Origin: an uncultured Anaerolineales bacterium
GTDB taxonomy: Bacteria; Chloroflexota; Anaerolineae; Anaerolineales; UBA11657
NCBI GenBank assembly: GCA_913040765.1
Contig: CAJWIA010000117.1
Coordinates: 1 to 5,270, forward strand
Direction of reading: 5' to 3'
Length of the DNA: 5,270 bases
Part shown: positions 1-5,270 of the stretch, in pieces
Numbering within the stretch: position 1 is the first letter of the stretch
How the letters are laid out: every line of letters begins with the position of its first letter
The notes under the pieces: model-generated
Told to the model about the DNA's origin: nothing
What the model saw: only the letters and a program-made list of their open reading frames with translations
Databases searched by the model: none
Program-made: the position numbers and the translations under genes

Positions 1-1
1 T

Positions 2-1222
2 ACTCCAGCGAAGCTTGCCCATCAGAATTATACAAGATCTTTTAGTCGGTATTCAGACGGCTACATGGATAATTTTGGTTCCTACTCGATGAGCTCATCG
101 TTTCTCGATCAACATAACTGTATTTCAAGTGTAAGCACATCTGACACAATACCAAAACCACTATACTTATATGAATGGCAAGATTGTGCTACTGTGTACA
201 ATTGGCCTATTTTGCAGTTTTTACCCAATAATGTTACAAGTAATCTTGCAGGTAAGATAATTACTGTTGGATCCTGGGTTATTGTGCCCGAAGGCGTGGT
301 TTTTCAGTCGCCTCAAATAGTGTTGTCTTACGATAACTCCATACAGGAGCTTTGGGAAGGCAAAAGATACACAGGTGTAGGAGGATGGCAGTTCGTATCT
401 TATGAAAAAAAGATACCAGAAAATGTGAGCGAGATAGCAGTGAGATTGTACGTGCCAGGTAAATTCGCCTTTTGGGATAGTGTGATATTGGCAGAAGGAT
501 CGTTTGCTGACTCTGCGAGGCCACCTGTGTTTGATGATGTTACCGCAGCTAGTGGTCAATGGAGTGGGTCCCGTTTCACTAATCTTCTTAAGAACGGATC
601 AGGTGAGAAGACTTGGGCAGGAGTTCCCAGTGTAATAGATGATTTGATGAACAAATATGGATCAGGCACTTGGGCCAATCGACTAAATGGACAATTATTT
701 ACTCTGTATGATTTTGAACGTACTAGTACAGGTTATATCGATGGATTAAGAGCAATATTTGTCACTTTCTGGGGTTCCTTTGCGGGTGGTGATTGGCCTG
801 GTTTGGCGCGCTGGCACTATGTAGTGGCTATTGGATTTCTAATGCTTTCTGTAGCGGGGTGGATGCGTTACGCATGGTTACATTCAGTAATTAAGCCAGT
901 TGTGCCACAAAGTATTGCATTACCGTTGTTCTTGCTGCTAGTACTATACATTGTGGTTGGGCTTCTTCGCATGGAAGTCTCTGCCGAATGGTCTCCTCCA
1001 TTATATTATGCTACGGCACGTTTTCTGTTGCCTGCGATTATACCGGTAGTTCTACTTGGATTAGCAGGTATCGACCTTCTAAACAGCAAAAAAATTAGTA
1101 GGCTTGTAATTGCTGCACTTGTAGTCGCTGTATTTATGGCCAATACATGGATGTTGCTGAGAGTAGAGTTACCTTACTTTAATTGTACTTCGGAGACTCG
1201 GTGGACTTGTACAGATCTTTGA
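2..1222 (+). CDS. C-terminal part of a membrane glycosyltransferase-like protein with an extracytoplasmic carbohydrate-binding-like domain (5' partial)
   Basis: The reading frame is open from nt 2, with no stop before the Met at nt 65, so the true start is almost certainly upstream and this is the C-terminal ~406 residues. About nt 239-500 encodes a stretch that reads like a jelly-roll carbohydrate-binding module (CBM4/9 style): 'NLAGKIITVGSWV', then 'GVGGWQFVSYEKKIPEN', then 'FAFWDSVILAEGSF', the usual strand-turn pattern ending in an Asp before the last strand. After a soluble linker comes 'FVTFWGSFAGGDWP' (nt 755-796). Four hydrophobic helices follow, at about nt 815-865, 911-967, 1019-1072 and 1097-1156. 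The third, 'ATARFLLPAIIPVVLLGLAG', matches the R-(Y/F)-L-x-P helix typical of GT39/DUF2142-like membrane proteins. A role in extracytoplasmic sugar transfer or polysaccharide assembly is inferred. The catalytic N-terminal loops are not in the window, so enzymatic function cannot be verified. It ends 13 bases before the asparagine synthase gene. Confidence 0.75.
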   Translation, partial: TPAKLAHQNYTRSFSRYSDGYMDNFGSYSMSSSFLDQHNCISSVSTSDTIPKPLYLYEWQDCATVYNWPILQFLPNNVTSNLAGKIITVGSWVIVPEGVVFQSPQIVLSYDNSIQELWEGKRYTGVGGWQFVSYEKKIPENVSEIAVRLYVPGKFAFWDSVILAEGSFADSARPPVFDDVTAASGQWSGSRFTNLLKNGSGEKTWAGVPSVIDDLMNKYGSGTWANRLNGQLFTLYDFERTSTGYIDGLRAIFVTFWGSFAGGDWPGLARWHYVVAIGFLMLSVAGWMRYAWLHSVIKPVVPQSIALPLFLLLVLYIVVGLLRMEVSAEWSPPLYYATARFLLPAIIPVVLLGLAGIDLLNSKKISRLVIAALVVAVFMANTWMLLRVELPYFNCTSETRWTCTDL

Positions 1223-1235
1223 TTATGAAAAACTA

Positions 1236-3149
1236 ATGTGCGGTGTATTTGGAGTTATTGGTACTGCTGATGCGGAGGTAGCGAATCGTGTATCACGAGG
1301 CATGTACCATCGTGGTCCTGACGATAGTGGAATCTGGATAGACACTACAGATACGCCTGTTACCTTAGTCAACACTCGACTAGCCATCATTGATCTTTCT
1401 GATGCAGGGCATATGCCGATGTTAAGCCATAACAGGGAAGTTGCGATCACTTACAATGGCGAGGTATACAATTTTCCTGAGATTCGCTCTGATTTGGAAA
1501 AACTAGGTTATACATTTGTGTCGAACAGTGACACTGAAGTAATCTTGAGTGCCTACCAACATTGGGGAGATGCTTGTGTAGAACATTTTCGTGGCATGTT
1601 TGCTTTTCTTATTTGGGATGTTAGAAATCAAAGATTATTTGCAGCACGTGATCGGTTAGGTATAAAACCTCTTTATTGGTCCATGGTGGGAGAGAATGTG
1701 ATACTTGGTTCAGAGTTAAAAACAATTTTAGCGAGTGGTTTGATTGAACCTGTAATGAACTATCAAGCTTTACATCATTATTTGACATTTTACTCTGTTC
1801 CTCCTCCACTGACTATGCTAGAGAATGTACATTCTCTTTTACCGGGACATTGTCTAACTTGGGAGAAGGGCACAGTGTCTGTAAAACAGTATTGGGATTT
1901 ACCTGCAATGACATCTATTGATAGTAAAGACACTAAATATGATGAGATTGAGACGAAACTTGAATTACGTAGACTATTAGAGGAATCAATTAAACTTAGA
2001 ATGGTGTCTGATGTACCTATTGGAGCATTTTTATCTGGTGGGGTGGACTCTTCTGCAATTGTTGCTTTGATGGCTCGACTGACTGGTGAACGTCTGAAGA
2101 CTTTTTCCGTAGGTTATGACATTGCGGGAAAGAGTATGGATGAGAGGTATTACGCTGAATTAGTTGCTAAACGGTATGATACTGACCATAATGAAGTCAT
2201 AATATCTGGTAGAGAGGTAGCTTCACAGCTATCCAATTTTGTTTGCGCTATGGACCAACCGACGGGTGATGGTTTAAATACCTACTTAGTTTCTCGTGCT
2301 ACATCTAATCATGTCAAAGTAGCACTATCCGGCTTAGGTGGAGATGAGCTATTTGCAGGATATAGGCAATACAGATATTTGATGAATGCCGAAAGCATTA
2401 GTAGAGTATGGAATAGTACTCCTGAGCTAGCCAAGTCGCTTGGACGTACTTTTTTTGCTGGTTTGGCAGGATTGTCTGGTCGCCCTGCATTATCTGAGGT
2501 TCCAGAGTGGTTAGAGTCAAGCTTCCTACATCGTTATCTGCGCACCAGAACACTTTTTAATGAGGAAAGCAAAACTGCTTTGTACACATCAGGAATGTTA
2601 GAAAGACAGTCTCTGATGATTCCAAGTATTGATGTACTCGATCCATATCTCAATGATGATGAGTATGATTCCATTATGAAGGTGACTAGATTGGAACTAA
2701 AATCATATATGTCTCATATGCTGCTGCGCGATACTGATGTTACAAGCATGGCTCATTCTCTAGAAGTGCGCGTACCATTAATTGATCACAAGTTGGTGGA
2801 GTTTGCCGCTAATATTCCAAGCCCAATGAAGCTTGGCAATTCGTCTGCGGGAAAATTTGCTGGACCAACAAAAGTTGTGTTAACTGATGCATTGGTGGAC
2901 GTGTTGCCCAAACAGATTTTGGAGCGCAAGAAGCAGGGGTTTTTTATGCCGGTCGGGTCCTGGATGCTCAATGATTTAGAGCCTATAGTGTCTGAGGCTT
3001 TATCTTCAGATACGGTGAGTAGACGCGGTATTTTCGATTCGGGTGCTGTAAGCGGATTGCGTAGCGATTTTGAAAATGGTAAAGGGTCATATATGAAAGT
3101 ATGGGCGTTACTTATATTGGAGTTGTGGCAGAGGGAATTCATAGATTGA
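1236..3149 (+). CDS. asnB: Asparagine synthase (glutamine-hydrolysing) family amidotransferase, AsnB type
   Basis: Complete 637-residue protein, close to the length of long AsnB proteins. The N-terminal class II glutaminase domain (about 1-215) starts MCGVFG. Met removal would expose Cys2 as nucleophile, which fixes the start. Arg48, the NGE motif at 74-76 and Asp99 fit the glutamine-binding residues. The synthetase domain (about 240-637) carries the ATP PP-loop SGGVDSS at 267-273, SGLGGDELFAGY at 365-376, EVRVPLIDH at 510-518 and RKKQGFFMP at 564-572. The family moves ammonia from glutamine to an AMP-activated carboxylate, classically aspartate. Here Leu367 occupies the place of E. coli AsnB Glu348, so the acceptor may not be aspartate. 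Set among sugar genes, amidation of a uronic acid or another cell-surface carboxylate is a plausible alternative to asparagine synthesis (inference). No clear Shine-Dalgarno lies in the 13 bases after the upstream stop, so translation may be coupled. The family call is firm; the substrate is open. Confidence 0.95.
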   Translation: MCGVFGVIGTADAEVANRVSRGMYHRGPDDSGIWIDTTDTPVTLVNTRLAIIDLSDAGHMPMLSHNREVAITYNGEVYNFPEIRSDLEKLGYTFVSNSDTEVILSAYQHWGDACVEHFRGMFAFLIWDVRNQRLFAARDRLGIKPLYWSMVGENVILGSELKTILASGLIEPVMNYQALHHYLTFYSVPPPLTMLENVHSLLPGHCLTWEKGTVSVKQYWDLPAMTSIDSKDTKYDEIETKLELRRLLEESIKLRMVSDVPIGAFLSGGVDSSAIVALMARLTGERLKTFSVGYDIAGKSMDERYYAELVAKRYDTDHNEVIISGREVASQLSNFVCAMDQPTGDGLNTYLVSRATSNHVKVALSGLGGDELFAGYRQYRYLMNAESISRVWNSTPELAKSLGRTFFAGLAGLSGRPALSEVPEWLESSFLHRYLRTRTLFNEESKTALYTSGMLERQSLMIPSIDVLDPYLNDDEYDSIMKVTRLELKSYMSHMLLRDTDVTSMAHSLEVRVPLIDHKLVEFAANIPSPMKLGNSSAGKFAGPTKVVLTDALVDVLPKQILERKKQGFFMPVGSWMLNDLEPIVSEALSSDTVSRRGIFDSGAVSGLRSDFENGKGSYMKVWALLILELWQREFID

Positions 3150-3186
3150 CTTTAGTAACCGGCAACAGTAATTATATCTTATGTAA

Positions 3187-3196
3187 TGGAGAGTGA
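3187..3196 (+). promoter_or_regulatory. Ribosome binding site for the aminotransferase gene
   Basis: The purine-rich stretch TGGAGAGTGA contains GGAG at nt 3188-3191, 10 bases before the ATG at 3202. This supports that ATG as the start; the encoded protein then begins at the usual place for the family, roughly 30 residues before the conserved (S/G)RYIMG segment. The rest of the 52-base gap (3150-3201) shows no convincing terminator or promoter, so read-through from the asparagine synthase gene is likely. Confidence 0.6.
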
Positions 3197-3201
3197 GCTG
3201 A

Positions 3202-4323
3202 ATGGTTGTTGATATACCCCAAACTGATCCTTATGCCAATTATTGTGCTCATAAGGCTGCAATAGATGGTGCCATAACTCGCGTGCTTGATAGTGGTAGG
3301 TACATCATGGGTGACGAAGTATTATCATTTGAAAAGGAATTCGCCGAGTATGTTGGTGTTAATTATGCGGCTGGAGTTGCTTCTGGTACAGATGCACTTG
3401 AGTTAGCATTGAGGGCTTGTGGTGTTGGTGATGATTCAATTGTATTTACAGTCAGTCATACAGCTGTAGCTACAGTCGCTGCTATTGAGCGTACGGGTGC
3501 GGAAGCTATATTGATCGACATTGATCCAGACACTTACAACATGGACGCCAATTGCCTAGAGACCGCGGTATCAAAGTCTTACAATGGACGTGCTATTGCT
3601 ATAGTTCCTGTACATATTTATGGTCATCCTGCAGACATGGAATCAATACGGAAAATTGCTGATAATAATGAATTGATTGTCATAGAAGATTGTGCTCAGG
3701 CCCATGGCGCATCTAAGGATGAGCGGGGAGCAGGTACCTGGGGTCATATGAGTGCTTTCAGTTTCTATCCAACCAAAAACCTTGGTGCTTTAGGTGATGC
3801 TGGAGCTGTTCTTACTAATGATATAGATCTTGTGGAAAAAGTTTACAGCTTACGAGAATATGGCTGGACAGATAGATATGTAAGCGATATTCCAGGTATA
3901 AATAGTAGGATGGATCCCTTGCAGGCTGCAATTCTCAGGGTCAAATTAGCTAGTCTTGATGCGGAAAATAAACAACGAAGATTTCATGCAGAAAGGTACA
4001 GTAAGATTATTGATAAGTCGTCTGTGAATGTTCCGTATGTGCAAAAAGGCGTTCAACATGTTTATCACCAATATGTGATTCAGACAGCAAAACGTGATGA
4101 GTTACGAGAACATCTGCTTGGTCTTGGGATAGGAACTGGCATCCATTATCCAGTCCCCGTACATAAGCAGCCTGCTTATAAAGGGCGTGTTGGTACTTCT
4201 GGCAGCCTAATTCATACCGAGAGTGTTGCTGACAGAATTCTAAGTTTACCAATGTATCCCGAATTATTGTCCACTGAAGTTGATATTGTGGCAGAACATA
4301 TTGTAAATTGGGCATACTTGTAA
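3202..4323 (+). CDS. PLP-dependent nucleotide-sugar aminotransferase, DegT/DnrJ/EryC1/StrS family (FdtB/QdtB-like)
   Basis: Complete 373-residue protein of normal family length (about 360-390). It transfers an amino group, usually from glutamate, to a keto carbon of a nucleotide-activated deoxysugar in the cytoplasm. Visible landmarks in order are SGRYIMG (31-37), SGTDAL (61-66, cofactor phosphate region), HTAVAT (86-91), IEDCAQAHGA (161-170, with Asp163 expected to pair with the PLP pyridine nitrogen), SFYPTKNLG (187-195, with Lys192 the Schiff-base lysine), REYGW (218-222), the SRMDPLQAAIL segment (235-245), and TGIHYPVPVHKQPAY (312-326). The REYGW...SDIPG...SRMD block and the HYPxPVHxQPAY ending are what I associate with dTDP-3-keto-6-deoxyhexose 3-aminotransferases such as FdtB and QdtB, so C-3 amination is the best guess. 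C-4 specificity cannot be excluded from sequence alone. The sugar C-methyltransferase downstream supports a modified deoxysugar pathway. No catalytic residue is missing. Confidence 0.93.
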   Translation: MVVDIPQTDPYANYCAHKAAIDGAITRVLDSGRYIMGDEVLSFEKEFAEYVGVNYAAGVASGTDALELALRACGVGDDSIVFTVSHTAVATVAAIERTGAEAILIDIDPDTYNMDANCLETAVSKSYNGRAIAIVPVHIYGHPADMESIRKIADNNELIVIEDCAQAHGASKDERGAGTWGHMSAFSFYPTKNLGALGDAGAVLTNDIDLVEKVYSLREYGWTDRYVSDIPGINSRMDPLQAAILRVKLASLDAENKQRRFHAERYSKIIDKSSVNVPYVQKGVQHVYHQYVIQTAKRDELREHLLGLGIGTGIHYPVPVHKQPAYKGRVGTSGSLIHTESVADRILSLPMYPELLSTEVDIVAEHIVNWAYL

Positions 4324-4360
4324 TATGTGAGGTGGCACGTACTTGGTTTTATGTTTGTGT

Positions 4361-4392
4361 CTTTGTTAGTGGACTGACACAGACTGACAAAG
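4361..4392 (+). repeat. Imperfect inverted repeat (hairpin) with embedded direct repeat in the intergenic region
   Basis: CTTTGTTAGT at 4361-4370 can pair with ACTGACAAAG at 4383-4392 over ten positions, nine Watson-Crick and one G-U, around a 12-base loop. The loop and right arm contain the direct repeat GACTGACA at 4372-4379 and 4382-4389, a 10-base period. The first copy can instead pair with TGTTAGT (4364-4370) to make a competing hairpin with a tight loop. No T tract follows (the next bases are AAAATACTT), so it is not a classical intrinsic terminator. It could be a weak attenuator, an mRNA-processing structure, or an operator for a DNA-binding protein. The structure is seen directly; any role is inferred. 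Confidence 0.4.
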
Positions 4393-4413
4393 AAAATACT
4401 TCGAGCATTACGC

Positions 4414-4419
4414 TATAAT
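4414..4419 (+). promoter_or_regulatory. Candidate -10 promoter element ahead of the C-methyltransferase gene
   Basis: A perfect TATAAT lies in the only intergenic gap long enough for a promoter. There is no extended TG motif, and no -35 at 16-18 bases; the nearest TTGACA-like hexamer, CTGACA at 4384-4389, is 24 bases away, too far for a standard sigma-70 promoter. If used, transcription would begin near 4426, just at the ribosome binding site, leaving a leader of about 20 bases. A chance match in AT-rich DNA is quite possible. Confidence 0.3.
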
Positions 4420-4426
4420 TCTGCAT

Positions 4427-4432
4427 AGGAGG
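4427..4432 (+). promoter_or_regulatory. Strong ribosome binding site (AGGAGG) for the C-methyltransferase gene
   Basis: A perfect AGGAGG sits 12 bases before the ATG at 4445, slightly longer than the ideal spacing. It fixes the start of a gene that runs off the window, and it is clearly stronger than the site for the aminotransferase. The asparagine synthase gene has no visible counterpart. Confidence 0.75.
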
Positions 4433-4444
4433 AACACCAATTTT

Positions 4445-5270
4445 ATGAACGAATCCATATCGTCCATAGAGAATCATACATGTAGGCTTTGTGATAAACC
4501 AACCTTACGTCCTTTTTTGGATCTTGGAAGCATGCCTATTGCCAATGCTTTTCTATCATCTGAGCAGTTGTCAGAACCAGAATATACTTTTAATTTGTAC
4601 ACAGGTTATTGCGAATCTTGTTTCATGGTCCAATTAATTGACACTGTAGACCCAAATATGTTGTTTCATGACAATTATGCATATTTTTCATCAATATCCA
4701 ATGTGATGGACCAACATTTTGCTGCTTTAGCAAACATAATATCAAATGAAATTTTCTATGATGACAAATTGTCGGTTATAGAAATAGGTTCTAATGATGG
4801 TATTTTGCTGGAAAAGATATCTGGCTATTCCTCCAATACTATTGGTATAGAACCTTCATCTAATGTGGCTGAAGTTGCAAAAAACAAAGGTTTAAAAGTT
4901 ATATCAGAGTTTTTTAATTCAGATCTTGCAGGCAAATTGGTTGTGGACTATAACCCTGCGCAATTGGTTGTAGGGGCAAACGTATTATGTCATATACCAG
5001 ATTTAAATGAATTGGCACGCGCATTGAATACCGTACTAGATGATGAAGGTGTATTTATTTTCGAAGATCCTTATTTACTAGATATTATGTCGAAGCTTGC
5101 CTATGATCAGATTTACGATGAGCATTTTTATTATTTTAGCGTTACAGCTTTGTCTACTTTGTTTGAAAGGCACGGTCTCCGACTATTTAGGGTAGAGCAG
5201 ATTCCAGTTCATGGAGGATCTATGCGGATTTATGGATGTAAATCTAAATCTAGACGATCTACTGAACATT
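4445..5270 (+). CDS. SAM-dependent sugar C-methyltransferase, TylC3/NovU/TcaB9 type (3' partial)
   Basis: The frame stays open for 275 codons to the window edge; family members run to about 400-415 residues, so roughly the last 130 are outside. The N-terminal domain has two CxxC pairs, Cys13/Cys16 and Cys56/Cys59, which match the zinc site of this family, and the typical 'LDLGSMPIANAF' segment (25-36). The Rossmann core has the SAM motif VIEIGSNDG (111-119), the acidic GIEPS (134-138), and ANVLCHIPD (178-186). The active-site signature YDEHFYYFS (224-232) places Tyr224, Glu226 and His227 at the positions of the catalytic Tyr-Glu-His group known from TcaB9. HGGSMRIYG (256-264) is the usual closing motif. 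Known relatives add a methyl group to C-3 or C-5 of a dTDP-4-keto-deoxysugar through an enolate. Next to a nucleotide-sugar aminotransferase, C-3 methylation of an amino sugar, as in tetronitrose or vancosamine pathways, is a reasonable inference. Its DNA looks somewhat more AT-rich than the upstream genes. Confidence 0.92.
   Translation, partial: MNESISSIENHTCRLCDKPTLRPFLDLGSMPIANAFLSSEQLSEPEYTFNLYTGYCESCFMVQLIDTVDPNMLFHDNYAYFSSISNVMDQHFAALANIISNEIFYDDKLSVIEIGSNDGILLEKISGYSSNTIGIEPSSNVAEVAKNKGLKVISEFFNSDLAGKLVVDYNPAQLVVGANVLCHIPDLNELARALNTVLDDEGVFIFEDPYLLDIMSKLAYDQIYDEHFYYFSVTALSTLFERHGLRLFRVEQIPVHGGSMRIYGCKSKSRRSTEH

Noticed and set aside
65..67. ATG at nt 65 as the true start of the first gene
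   Set aside because: The frame continues upstream without a stop to the window edge, the upstream residues continue the same soluble composition, and no ribosome binding site precedes this ATG; it is an internal Met.
221..559. 112- and 81-codon minus-strand open frames opposite the membrane protein gene
   Set aside because: They lie wholly within the well-supported + strand gene, show no recognisable domain, and have no ribosome binding site or independent context; treated as antisense shadows.
2786..3142. 118-codon minus-strand open frame opposite the 3' end of the asparagine synthase gene
   Set aside because: It overlaps conserved AsnB motifs such as the RKKQGFF segment, and its translation looks random; a shadow of the real gene.
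3146..3178. Possible promoter TTGACT ... TATATC in the gap before the aminotransferase gene
   Set aside because: The 21-base spacer is too long and the -10 matches only 4 of 6 positions; it is weak in AT-rich DNA, and the short gap favours read-through.
4007..4315. 102-codon minus-strand open frame opposite the aminotransferase 3' end
   Set aside because: It overlaps the conserved HYPVPVHKQPAY region, and its Gln/His-rich translation is what antisense reading of this DNA would give.
4361..4395. Intrinsic terminator after the aminotransferase gene
   Set aside because: The stem is AT-rich and is followed by AAAATACTT rather than a run of T, so it lacks the key feature of a Rho-independent terminator.

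Overview
The window holds four genes, all on the + strand, from what looks like a surface-glycan or sugar-decorating gene cluster of a bacterium with modest G+C content (about 40% by eye). The organism cannot be named from the sequence. The style of the first gene (a membrane protein combining a carbohydrate-binding-like sandwich, an 'FWGSFAGGDWP'-type segment and C-terminal helices) resembles large membrane proteins often seen in Chloroflexota. That is recall-based inference, not proof.

Layout: (1) nt 2-1222, the C-terminal part of a membrane protein whose start lies outside the window; it is probably a glycosyltransferase-family-39/DUF2142-like protein. (2) nt 1236-3149, a complete glutamine-dependent asparagine synthase-family amidotransferase (AsnB type). 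It has an intact glutaminase site and PP-loop, but Leu where E. coli AsnB has the catalytic Glu348. (3) nt 3202-4323, a complete PLP-dependent nucleotide-sugar aminotransferase of the DegT/DnrJ/EryC1/StrS family, most like the 3-aminotransferases FdtB/QdtB. (4) nt 4445 to the right edge, the first 275 residues of a sugar C-methyltransferase of the TylC3/NovU/TcaB9 type, cut off by the window.

The gaps are 13, 52 and 121 bases, so genes 1-3 are probably one transcription unit. The 121-base gap before gene 4 is the only substantial non-coding stretch. It carries a hairpin with an embedded 10-base-period direct repeat, a perfect TATAAT box without a good -35, and a strong AGGAGG ribosome binding site.

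Working together, the aminotransferase would place an amino group on a dTDP-keto-deoxyhexose and the C-methyltransferase would add a methyl branch to a keto-sugar carbon, giving a branched-chain amino sugar or two separately modified sugars. The AsnB-like enzyme could amidate a carboxylated sugar or lipid-linked intermediate, or simply make asparagine. The membrane protein could handle or transfer sugars at the outer face of the membrane. The individual families are well known. I see no CRISPR, RNA gene, insertion sequence or defence system, and nothing here demonstrates a wholly new system; the combination and the altered AsnB active site are the points worth checking.
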